Of a DNA stretch of 34,076 bases, positions 1 through 7,958 are shown one piece after another. This DNA is from a bacterium. Its GTDB lineage: Bacteria; Patescibacteriota; Microgenomatia; Levybacterales; UBA12049. The DNA lies in assembly GCA_021777565.1 (NCBI GenBank), contig JAJYDJ010000004.1:1-34076 (forward strand), read 5' to 3'. The translations under genes and the position numbers were made by a program. Under the pieces are notes generated by a model. That model was not told the origin of the DNA. It saw only the letters and a list, made by a program, of their open reading frames with translations, and did no database searches. Positions within the stretch are counted from its first letter, which is position 1; each line of letters opens with the position of its first letter.

Positions 1-2
1 GG

Positions 3-761
3 GACGCGTATGCGGCCCTTTTTGATGCGATCGATCATGCCAGTTGGGCAACCGATGTCAAGGTACAGACCAAATGGGTGAGTGCAGAGAAAGTAGAGAA
101 AAACGGTGCCAAGGCAGAGATTGGTACTCCTGATGGAATTATTGTCCCGATCGGTTGGGGAGAAAGAGGTGCTGAGGGTATGATACAGGCAGCGACGTAT
201 GCCAGAGAGAATAAAATCCCCTACTTAGGGCTCTGTTATGGTATGCAGCTGGCGGCAGTCTCTTTTGCCAGAAGTGTCATCGGCTGGAAAGATGCCAATA
301 CCGAGGAAAATGATAAAAAGACTATTCATGATGTTATTCACCTCATGCCATCACAAAAGACCCATATGGAACTTCGTGCATACGGGGGAACCATGCGTCT
401 GGGGGAATGGGAAGCCATCGTGAAGCCCGGTACCATCGCGTGGGAGTCTTATGCTAAGTATGGGCGTGGCATCAATACGCTTGATAAAAAGACTGGTATG
501 ACCTCAGAAAGGCATCGCCATAGATTTGAATTTAATGATGATTTTGTCAAAGAATTTGAAAAAGCAGGACTTATTATCAGTGCACGCTCAAAAGTTGAGA
601 AATTGGCTGAGATTATCGAGCTCCCACGTGATGTCCATCCATTTTTTGTCGGGACACAGGGGCATCCAGAGTATAAAAGTAGGCCACTGAGCCCACATCC
701 GATATTTGTCTCCTACCTGCTTGCTTGTAAAGCCGAGGCTGAGCATAAATTACCACATTGA
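3..761 (+). CDS. pyrG: CTP synthase, C-terminal glutamine amidotransferase part (5' end outside window)
   Basis: Frame open from base 3 ([13 protein letters not shown]...), with GAT nucleophile motif [12 protein letters not shown] and [12 protein letters not shown] near the C-terminus; stop TGA at 759-761. Confidence 0.95.
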   Translation, partial: DAYAALFDAIDHASWATDVKVQTKWVSAEKVEKNGAKAEIGTPDGIIVPIGWGERGAEGMIQAATYARENKIPYLGLCYGMQLAAVSFARSVIGWKDANTEENDKKTIHDVIHLMPSQKTHMELRAYGGTMRLGEWEAIVKPGTIAWESYAKYGRGINTLDKKTGMTSERHRHRFEFNDDFVKEFEKAGLIISARSKVEKLAEIIELPRDVHPFFVGTQGHPEYKSRPLSPHPIFVSYLLACKAEAEHKLPH

Positions 762-767
762 GAATTT

Positions 768-792
768 AAGGCTTTTGTTCTATAATATACCC
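768..792 (+). promoter_or_regulatory. Promoter of rplS; -35 TTGAGA (758-763), 17-nt spacer, -10 TATAAT (781-786), 6 nt to ATG
   Basis: Near-consensus hexamers with 17-nt spacing; predicted TSS coincides with ATG at 793. Confidence 0.7.
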
Positions 793-1083
793 ATGGCAAC
801 GATAAATTTTCTCGTCGGTGACACCGTTCGCGTACACCAGAAGATCCAAGAAGGTGACAAAACCCGTATTCAGGTCTTTGAAGGTGTTGTTTTGGCAATT
901 CGTGGCCGTGGCGAGAATAAATCATTTACCGTCCAGAAAATCGTTGGCGGCATTGGCGTTGAGCGTATTTGGCCTATCAATTCCCCACTTATCCAGAAGA
1001 TTGAAGTGAAAGCACATGCAAAGCGTCGTGTGAGACGAGCAAAGCTCTATAATCTTACTCTCCCTCGTCCTATTGTTTCATAA
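793..1083 (+). CDS. rplS: 50S ribosomal protein L19 (bL19)
   Basis: [39 protein letters not shown]...[21 protein letters not shown] is bL19. The ORF track start at 706 is too early; the -10 box places the start at 793. Confidence 0.95.
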   Translation: MATINFLVGDTVRVHQKIQEGDKTRIQVFEGVVLAIRGRGENKSFTVQKIVGGIGVERIWPINSPLIQKIEVKAHAKRRVRRAKLYNLTLPRPIVS

Positions 1084-1116
1084 TCTATCTTTCTCTAGTA
1101 TAAAAGGAGTAACCCT

Positions 1117-1491
1117 ATGCGTGGCATGAAAATATCCAATATTGTGGGTCGTACCGGCGAAACAGTCGCAGCAGACTTTCTTCGTGATAAGGGATATCAG
1201 CTTATCGAGTTTAATTTCCGCAAGAACTACACTGAGATAGATATCATAGCCATATACCGTAATACTACGGTCTTTGTGGAGGTAAAAACTCGTAAAAACG
1301 ACTCATTTGGTACGCCATTTGAGGCTATCACCAGAACAAAAATTGCTAATCTTGTCCATACGGCGCACGTGTATATGAAACTTCACCCAAACCTCCCGAA
1401 AGCCATGCGTATTGATGCCATTGGCGTCACTTTAGATGAGGATAATAAGCTCGAGTCTATCGAACACGTAGAAAATATCTCCGGATTTTAA
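1117..1491 (+). CDS. YraN / UPF0102 family endonuclease-like protein
   Basis: GRTGETVAADFLRDKGYQLIEFNFR...EIDIIA...TVFVEVKTRK is the UPF0102 pattern; SD AAAGGAG upstream. Confidence 0.9.
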   Translation: MRGMKISNIVGRTGETVAADFLRDKGYQLIEFNFRKNYTEIDIIAIYRNTTVFVEVKTRKNDSFGTPFEAITRTKIANLVHTAHVYMKLHPNLPKAMRIDAIGVTLDEDNKLESIEHVENISGF

Positions 1492-1877
1492 GAGGGGCGT
1501 CGTGCCAGCTCCGTTACTTGCACAACTCTAATATCTCCCACGACACATTCCTCAACTGGTTGTTGTGTGGAAAATGGCCCTGCAGGTGTGGCCTCAAGAG
1601 CAAAATGCTCGATCCCAGTGACGACTGGATGATCACCACTTTGATCCTGGATGGCAACAAAAGGGAGATACGGGCTTCTGGTCTCCACAATACAGGCACG
1701 ACGTCCCGTCAGAGGGATACTCACCCAGGCATCCGTTGGTATCATCACTCCACAGTGTCCATCCTCAAGTGGGGATGGGGTTAACGGTATTTCTTCATCT
1801 GCCTCTGCTCGGGTAACTTTACCCATAGCACCTGGCTCAAGCATCTGCTCAGGAAGAATAACGCACAATTCAGCCAT
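1488..1877 (-). CDS. hypothetical protein (129 aa)
   Basis: Stop overlaps the convergent YraN stop (TTAA, 1488-1491); TACAAT lies 5 nt upstream of its ATG. No family recognised. Confidence 0.65.
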   Translation of the reverse strand: MAELCVILPEQMLEPGAMGKVTRAEADEEIPLTPSPLEDGHCGVMIPTDAWVSIPLTGRRACIVETRSPYLPFVAIQDQSGDHPVVTGIEHFALEATPAGPFSTQQPVEECVVGDIRVVQVTELARRPS

Positions 1878-1949
1878 ACCGTATTGTAAACAGACTAAAT
1901 AAAAAAATAAAAGCTACAGATCACAAAAACATCATGTATAATAAAATGT

Positions 1950-2924
1950 ATGAAAGTGTTTGCCATACTCGGCAGTATAGCTCTTGCCCTTGCTCTCATC
2001 GTTATTGTCTTTGGCAATTCCTTCTTTGGCTTTGTGCCTAACAAAAATCCGCAGTCACTTTTTATCGTTCAAAAAACTGATTCCCTGGCACAGGTACAAA
2101 AAAATCTTCGTGCGAGTGGCTATCTGACCACAAAAGATACGCTCTTCACTATCGCAGAAATTGCTGGGGGACTTTTTTCAGTAGCTCCTGGTGGCTATAT
2201 GCTGCAAAAAGATATGGCTCCCTGGCAGCTGGTCATGAAACTCAGGCACCCAGACTACGCATGGGTGACTATCCCTCCTGGAAAAAGAAAAGAAGAAGTA
2301 GGGGAGATATTGCAAACAAATCTTGGGTGGAATCCTCAGCAAAAATCCGAATGGGATGGTCTTTCAACAACACCAGCCGGTGATCCAATTGAAGGGCAAC
2401 TCTATCCTGATACCTATTTACTTCCAACACGTGCCTCAGCAACAGACGTAGCCAATCGTATCATCGCTCATTTTAATGATGTCTTTGCACCCTATCTGCC
2501 CCAATTTACTGATCAGAATATCAGATGGACGACGGGACTTAAAATTGCGTCTATTATCCAGAGAGAGGCGGCTGGGCCTGATGATATGCCACTGATTGCT
2601 GGCATTTTGTGGAACAGGCTTGAAAAAGGTATGCCACTCGAGATTGATGCAACGGTGATCTATGCACGAGGGAATGTCGGACAGGGATGGTGGGCACCAC
2701 TTTCTGCAGGCCAAACCAGCACTATTGACTCACCTTATAACACCTACGAGCACAAAGGACTTCCGCCTACCCCCATCTGTAGCCCAAGTTTGCCTGCCAT
2801 TCAGGCAGTCCTGAATCCTGCAGATACCCAGTGCCTGTACTATCTGCATGATAGGCAGAGGCAAATTCATTGCGCTGTCACCTATCAAGAACATTTGCAA
2901 AATATTAGCACCTATCTGAACTAA
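1950..2924 (+). CDS. mltG: Endolytic murein transglycosylase MltG (YceG-like)
   Basis: N-terminal TM, IASIIQREA, DSPYNTYEHKGLPPTPICSPS and AVTYQEH motifs. Confidence 0.93.
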   Translation: MKVFAILGSIALALALIVIVFGNSFFGFVPNKNPQSLFIVQKTDSLAQVQKNLRASGYLTTKDTLFTIAEIAGGLFSVAPGGYMLQKDMAPWQLVMKLRHPDYAWVTIPPGKRKEEVGEILQTNLGWNPQQKSEWDGLSTTPAGDPIEGQLYPDTYLLPTRASATDVANRIIAHFNDVFAPYLPQFTDQNIRWTTGLKIASIIQREAAGPDDMPLIAGILWNRLEKGMPLEIDATVIYARGNVGQGWWAPLSAGQTSTIDSPYNTYEHKGLPPTPICSPSLPAIQAVLNPADTQCLYYLHDRQRQIHCAVTYQEHLQNISTYLN

Positions 2925-2963
2925 CACACAAATTCAGGCTAAATTTAGTATTGTCTGCATATT

Positions 2964-2997
2964 TTGACATATTTTGATAGTGTTATATAATCACGGT
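2964..2997 (+). promoter_or_regulatory. Consensus promoter TTGACA-N16-TATAAT, 6 nt before ATG
   Basis: TTGACA 2964-2969, TATAAT 2986-2991, ATG 2998. Confidence 0.75.
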
Positions 2998-3600
2998 ATG
3001 AAAGAGTTTTTAAAGCCTTTGGGTCGCAAAACAAAGCGACTCATCAAATTACTGCCTGAACATAAGCATTATTTGGATGTGGTGATTGCCCTTTTGAGTA
3101 TCCCTGTCCTAGTCACGGCAGTCATTCTCAACTATAACAACCTGCAACCTAAAAAAACCTCAACAGCGAGTCCAACACCACCAGTGGTAGTCGTTCATAG
3201 TAATCCTGAAGTTATTGTCCCAACTCAGCCGGTGCAATTCGTCACCCAGCCCATGGCGCAACAGCCAACATCTGCAACGTGTACCAATGGGATTGGCCCT
3301 CTGGATATTTCGTATCCACAAGAAGGACAACAGGTGAGTGATAGTCCGTTGTGTATTCAGATTGATTACAATGCAGGAAATTATTGTCAGGTGGTCTGGA
3401 GGTATCGTATTAACAGTGGGACTTGGTCAGATTATGGCAATAATTCGGTCTGTCTGTATACCCTGCCAAATGGACAAAATACCTTTCAATTACAGGTGAA
3501 GAGTTTATCATCAAGTAGTACGCAGACGCTTACTCGTACCTTTGTTTATCAGGGGACAGTTACACCAACTCCAGCAAATGCTAGCAGTAGTGCACACTAA
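2998..3600 (+). CDS. hypothetical membrane-anchored extracellular protein with Thr/Pro-rich linker
   Basis: Cytosolic basic N-terminus, one TM (VVIALLSIPVLVTAVIL), low-complexity linker, then a four-Cys domain. Start moved to 2998 from promoter position. Confidence 0.8.
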   Translation: MKEFLKPLGRKTKRLIKLLPEHKHYLDVVIALLSIPVLVTAVILNYNNLQPKKTSTASPTPPVVVVHSNPEVIVPTQPVQFVTQPMAQQPTSATCTNGIGPLDISYPQEGQQVSDSPLCIQIDYNAGNYCQVVWRYRINSGTWSDYGNNSVCLYTLPNGQNTFQLQVKSLSSSSTQTLTRTFVYQGTVTPTPANASSSAH

Positions 3601-5591
3601 TCTTCTTCGAGTTTTCTAATCCTATCGCGCAGAAATGCGGCAGTTTCAAAGTCCAAATTTTTTGCCGCATCGCGCATACGAATTCTGAGTTTTTTAATCA
3701 CGAGTTCTTTTTCATCTGGTAACAGCACTTCTTTATCAGACATTTCCATCAATTGTTCAAGCTTGGCATCTTGCAGTGGCTTTTCTTCTTCATACTCAAT
3801 AAGCCTGTCTCTGATGGCTTTCTCAATATTTTTCGGTGTGATGTTATGCTCTTTATTGTATTCAAGCTGTTTGGCTCGTCGTCTTTCCACTTCATCAATA
3901 GCTGCCTGCATGGAATCAGTCGTTTTATCTGCGTAGAGTATAACTTTCGAATCAATATTACGTGCCGCTCGTCCCATGGTCTGGATGAGCGACGTACGAG
4001 ATCGTAAAAATCCTTCTTTATCAGCATCGAGAATTGCGACCAGTGTTACTTCAGGTAAATCCAACCCCTCACGAAGCAAGTTAATCCCAACGAGTACATC
4101 ATAGGTCCCTTTTCGCAGATTGTCCAAAATATCTTGCCTTTCAAGTGTCTCGATATCTGAGTGAAGGTATGCGACCAGAATCCCTTGCTCCTCCAAGTAG
4201 TGTGTCAGCTCTTCAGACATCCTCTTGGTGAGGGTCGTGACCAGAACTCTTTGGTGTTTGGCAGTTCGTTTCTTAATCTCTTCAATAAGGTCAAATATCT
4301 GATTCTCAGTTGGTCTGATCTCAATTTCTGGGTCTACGATACCGGTTGGTCGGATCAGCTGTTCAACGACGTTTCCTTCTGAAAGAGATATTTCATATTC
4401 ATCAGGGGTGGCACTCACATACACAGCCTGATTAACGCGTGTCATAAATTCATCAAATCTCAGTGGACGGTTATCAAGTGCACTCGGAAGCCTGAATCCA
4501 TAGTCAATCAACGTTTCTTTGCGAGAACGATCACCATTATACATACCACGCACCTGAGGAAGAGTAATGTGAGACTCATCTACAATCAGGAGCCAATCCT
4601 CACTGCATGCCTTCATGTAATCAAGCAGGGTATATGGCGGTGCATTTGGTTCACGTCCATCGAAATAGCGAGAATAATTCTCAATGCCGTTGACATAGCC
4701 CAACTCTTTGATCATTTCCAGATCATGGTGTGTTCTCTGCTGGATGCGCTGTGCCTCAACGAGTTTACCTCTGGCTTTGAAATTGGCGACCTGCTCTTCC
4801 ATGTCACGAGTGATAAGGGGGAAGACATCAGCGTAGGTACGAGGGTCAGTCATATAATGTTTGGCAGGGTATACAACTGTTGCTTTCATGACATTGGTTG
4901 TTTCCCCGGTCAGAGGATCAAATTCAGAAAGGCCGGTTATAAACCCATTCTCAATCTGCATGCGAAGTCCCGTATCCATATATGCCGGGAACAGATCGAC
5001 ACTTTCCCCACGCACTCTAAAGGTACTTCGATGAAATCCCATTTCATTTCTCTCATACTGCAGGTCTGCAAGTCTGGTGAGGATATCTCGCTGCTCAATC
5101 TTCATCCCAACAGCCAATTCCATGATGAATTTACCATATTCTACTGGGGAGCCAAGGTTATAGATACAGGAGACAGAGGCGACCACGATCACATCTTTAC
5201 GCGTAAGTAAGTTCGTCGTTGCTGAGAGACGAAGCTTATCAATTTCTTCATTAATCTGCGCTTCTTTTTCTATATAGGTGTCTGAAGTTGGGATATATGC
5301 CTCAGGCTGATAGTAGTCATAGTATGATACAAAATAACTCACGGCATTATCAGGAAAGAAGTCACGAAATTCCTGGTAGAGCTGTCCGGCAAGCGTCTTA
5401 TTATGAGAGATGATAAGAGTTGGCTTCTGGACGTTTTGAATAACGTTGGCCATGGTGTAGGTTTTTCCACTACCAGTGACTCCCAATAACACTTGGGCTT
5501 TCTCATGAGTTTCTAAACCTTTGGTGAGCTGCTGGATCGCTTGTGGCTGGTCACCTGAGGGTGCAAAATTGGATTTGAGCTGGAATGGCAT
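3597..5591 (-). CDS. uvrB: Excinuclease ABC subunit B
   Basis: FAPSGDQPQAI, LLGVTGSGKTYTMANVI, SYYDYYQPEAYIP, NLLREGLDLPEV and a C-terminal UVR motif. Start MPFQLKSNF at 5591. Confidence 0.97.
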   Translation of the reverse strand: MPFQLKSNFAPSGDQPQAIQQLTKGLETHEKAQVLLGVTGSGKTYTMANVIQNVQKPTLIISHNKTLAGQLYQEFRDFFPDNAVSYFVSYYDYYQPEAYIPTSDTYIEKEAQINEEIDKLRLSATTNLLTRKDVIVVASVSCIYNLGSPVEYGKFIMELAVGMKIEQRDILTRLADLQYERNEMGFHRSTFRVRGESVDLFPAYMDTGLRMQIENGFITGLSEFDPLTGETTNVMKATVVYPAKHYMTDPRTYADVFPLITRDMEEQVANFKARGKLVEAQRIQQRTHHDLEMIKELGYVNGIENYSRYFDGREPNAPPYTLLDYMKACSEDWLLIVDESHITLPQVRGMYNGDRSRKETLIDYGFRLPSALDNRPLRFDEFMTRVNQAVYVSATPDEYEISLSEGNVVEQLIRPTGIVDPEIEIRPTENQIFDLIEEIKKRTAKHQRVLVTTLTKRMSEELTHYLEEQGILVAYLHSDIETLERQDILDNLRKGTYDVLVGINLLREGLDLPEVTLVAILDADKEGFLRSRTSLIQTMGRAARNIDSKVILYADKTTDSMQAAIDEVERRRAKQLEYNKEHNITPKNIEKAIRDRLIEYEEEKPLQDAKLEQLMEMSDKEVLLPDEKELVIKKLRIRMRDAAKNLDFETAAFLRDRIRKLEED

Positions 5592-5679
5592 ACCGGTATT
5601 GTAACACAGGAGGGGGTATCGGCTTTGTTCTAGTTTGTCCTCTTGCAAATATTTTCCATATTTCGCATATTATTTATAT

Positions 5680-6312
5680 ATGCCAGGAGTTCTATACCAG
5701 AAAGAAAGAGAAGTACTTGAATACATTGCACAGTTCCAGTCACGCAATGGGTTTTCTCCTACGTTAAAAGAAATCTCTGCTGCAACTGGGCACAAAAGTA
5801 ATGCGACCGTCCACCAAATCATCTCAAAACTGGTTGATAAGGGCTACGTCCAGAAAGTAGATGGGAATAATCGCATCCTTAAGATTCTTGATAACAGTGT
5901 CATGACAACCTATGGCAAGTCACAGCCATCAGTTGAGCTGCCTCTCATGGGATATATTGCCGCAGGTAAGCCTCTTGAGCCACACAGTGACCCAAATGCT
6001 ACCTTTGAAGTAAGTGCCAATCTCGTCTCAGGTAAAAAGACAGCCTATGTGCTTCAAGTCAAAGGGGAGTCACTGATTGAAGATGGAATTTTGGATGGGG
6101 ATTTTGTCGTCGTCGAGAAAGATAGAGAATTTCACAATGGTGATGTGATTGTAGCCATTGTTGATGAAAATCTCGCAACCCTCAAGAAGTTTTATCGTGA
6201 ATCAGATGGCAAGGTAGTATTGCGTCCTGCCAACTCCACCATGCAGCCTATTTACCCAACACAATTAACCGTCCAGGGTCGAGTCGTGGGCCTGGTAAGA
6301 AAGTTTATCTAA
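5680..6312 (+). CDS. lexA: LexA-family SOS repressor (S24 autoprotease)
   Basis: wHTH SPTLKEISAATGHKSNATVHQII; cleavage site YIAAGKP; Ser in KGESLIEDGI; Lys in ENLATLKKFYRE. Start at 5680. Confidence 0.93.
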   Translation: MPGVLYQKEREVLEYIAQFQSRNGFSPTLKEISAATGHKSNATVHQIISKLVDKGYVQKVDGNNRILKILDNSVMTTYGKSQPSVELPLMGYIAAGKPLEPHSDPNATFEVSANLVSGKKTAYVLQVKGESLIEDGILDGDFVVVEKDREFHNGDVIVAIVDENLATLKKFYRESDGKVVLRPANSTMQPIYPTQLTVQGRVVGLVRKFI

Positions 6313-6595
6313 CACGCGGACGCAGTGACTGTATGGTGCAGGCACTCCCACAGCGTCTACAAAGCTCTTGAGTCTCTCCATCCATTGCTAATACACCTAA
6401 ATTAACCGGATCAACCATAAATTCTGCCGCAACGGTATCCAAGTTCGCAAGAGTTTTTACTTCACCGACTGCTGCACCATAAAGCTCCCCTACACACGGT
6501 GCTGTAGTATCTGGTGTTTCTTCATCAAATTCATGGGTAACCGTGATGTCTGCAGGGAGTGATCCATCGCAGTGTTGCTCAGGTGTGTATGCCAT
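6305..6595 (-). CDS. hypothetical protein with C-terminal CxxCxxxC
   Basis: 96-aa ORF ending across the lexA stop; TTGCAT-N17-TAGAAT promoter-like element upstream. Confidence 0.6.
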   Translation of the reverse strand: MAYTPEQHCDGSLPADITVTHEFDEETPDTTAPCVGELYGAAVGEVKTLANLDTVAAEFMVDPVNLGVLAMDGETQELCRRCGSACTIQSLRPRVR

Positions 6596-6638
6596 ATGGC
6601 AGCATTCTACCGGAAATTGTTATAGGATGCAAGTGGAG

Positions 6639-7250
6639 TTATTTCTTCTTGAGATGACGGTAGATATAGTAGGCAACAGCTCCGACTATGAGTACAACAA
6701 TCACGATCTGAAACTTTTGAAAGTAGGGATGAATACTTTCCCAGTTCTTCCCCAAGGCAAGTCCGACATAGGTGAGAAGAAGTGACCAAATGAATGCACC
6801 AGCAAAACTGTAGAGAGAGAATTTCAACAAATTCATCTCAGCAAGACCGGCAGGGAGGGAGATAAAGGTACGTACTGCTGGGAGTAGACGACTAAAGAAT
6901 GCAATGGGATTGCCATACTTTTGGAACCATTTCACTGCATGCACATATTCTGATTCTCTGATAAGAACATATTTCCCATATTTATGAATAAGGCTGAGGA
7001 TCAGACTCTCTTCCAAGAAATACCCGATAGCATACGCAATCAGTGATCCCACAAGATTTCCCAGAGCACCAACGAAAACAATAGCCCAGAAATTCACAGT
7101 ACCAGTACTCGCTAGATACCCGGCAAATGGCATGGTTACCTCAGAAGGGATCGGAAGAAGTGCTGATTCCAAAGTCATGAGGGAAAAAACTGCGATATAG
7201 CCGTGAGATTGGATCAATTGTATAATAAGGGTGGTAAGGTGACTAATCAT
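6639..7250 (-). CDS. DedA / SNARE-associated (VTT domain) membrane protein
   Basis: ESALLPIPSEVTMPFAGYLA, GNLVGSLIAYAIGYF, FFSRLLPAVRTFISLPAGLAEM. Start MISHLTT at 7250. Confidence 0.93.
   Translation of the reverse strand: MISHLTTLIIQLIQSHGYIAVFSLMTLESALLPIPSEVTMPFAGYLASTGTVNFWAIVFVGALGNLVGSLIAYAIGYFLEESLILSLIHKYGKYVLIRESEYVHAVKWFQKYGNPIAFFSRLLPAVRTFISLPAGLAEMNLLKFSLYSFAGAFIWSLLLTYVGLALGKNWESIHPYFQKFQIVIVVLIVGAVAYYIYRHLKKK
7221..7248 (+). promoter_or_regulatory. -10 TATAAT (7221-7226) and SD-like AAGGTGA for rsmI, inside the dedA reading frame
   Basis: TATAAT at 7221, AAGGTGA about 8 nt before ATG 7249. Confidence 0.5.
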
Positions 7251-7956
7251 GGGAACTTTATATATTGTACCGACACCTCTTGGCAATTTGCAAGATATCA
7301 CGCTTCGAGCTATTGAAGTGCTTCTCTCTGTGCCTGTTATTGCCTGTGAGGATACTCGTCGCACGGGACTTCTGATGGATCATCTGAGAAAAACGTATTC
7401 CCAGTTCAATACACGCAAGGAAAAGCCACATTTGATCTCGTACTACGAAGAGAGAGAGCAAAATCGCATTCCTGAGATTGGTGGATTTCTGCTAGGGGGG
7501 ACAGATATCGCTTTGGTGAGTGATGCGGGTATGCCAACCATTTCAGACCCTGGATATCGGTTGGTGAAGCTGTGTCGAGAACAAGGAATTGAGGTCGTCG
7601 CACTCCCTGGTCCTTCGTCCGTCATTTTAGCACTCGCCACCTCGGGACTGCCAACTGACAAATTTACCTTCTACGGATATCTCCCAGAAAAAGAGGCTCA
7701 TGCCAAGAAATTGCTGGGACAAATGCATGAGTCTAACCAACTGGTATCAGTCACCAATATTATTTTTGCATCCGTTCATAAAATCATGGGAAACCTCTCC
7801 TGGATGCAGGAAATTCTTGGAGATATTGAGATCGTCATCGCTTCTGAACTTACCAAGGTGCATGAAAGAGTCCAGAAGAAAAAGATATCAGAATTTTTAG
7901 AAGAATTTGTAAAGAATCCACCAAAAGGGGAGTTTATTATCCTCTGGCACGAATAG
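7249..7956 (+). CDS. rsmI: 16S rRNA (cytidine-2'-O-)-methyltransferase RsmI
   Basis: MGTLYIVPTPLGNLQDITLRAIEVL, CEDTRRTG, VSDAGMPTISDPGYRLV, ALPGPSSVILALATSGLPTDKFTFYGYLP. Confidence 0.95.
   Translation: MGTLYIVPTPLGNLQDITLRAIEVLLSVPVIACEDTRRTGLLMDHLRKTYSQFNTRKEKPHLISYYEEREQNRIPEIGGFLLGGTDIALVSDAGMPTISDPGYRLVKLCREQGIEVVALPGPSSVILALATSGLPTDKFTFYGYLPEKEAHAKKLLGQMHESNQLVSVTNIIFASVHKIMGNLSWMQEILGDIEIVIASELTKVHERVQKKKISEFLEEFVKNPPKGEFIILWHE
7251..7286 (-). promoter_or_regulatory. Promoter of dedA: TTGCCA-N18-TATAAA, 6 nt before ATG, inside the rsmI reading frame
   Basis: Reverse complements of 7281-7286 and 7257-7262; ATG at 7250-7248. Confidence 0.6.
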
Positions 7957-7958
7957 AA

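Noticed and set aside
1518-1902. Plus-strand ORFs of 88 and 83 aa
   Set aside because: Overlap the better-supported minus-strand ORF 1488-1877; no promoter or SD seen.
4569-5210. 213-aa plus-strand ORF
   Set aside because: Lies fully antisense to uvrB, whose identity is clear; composition looks like a shadow ORF.
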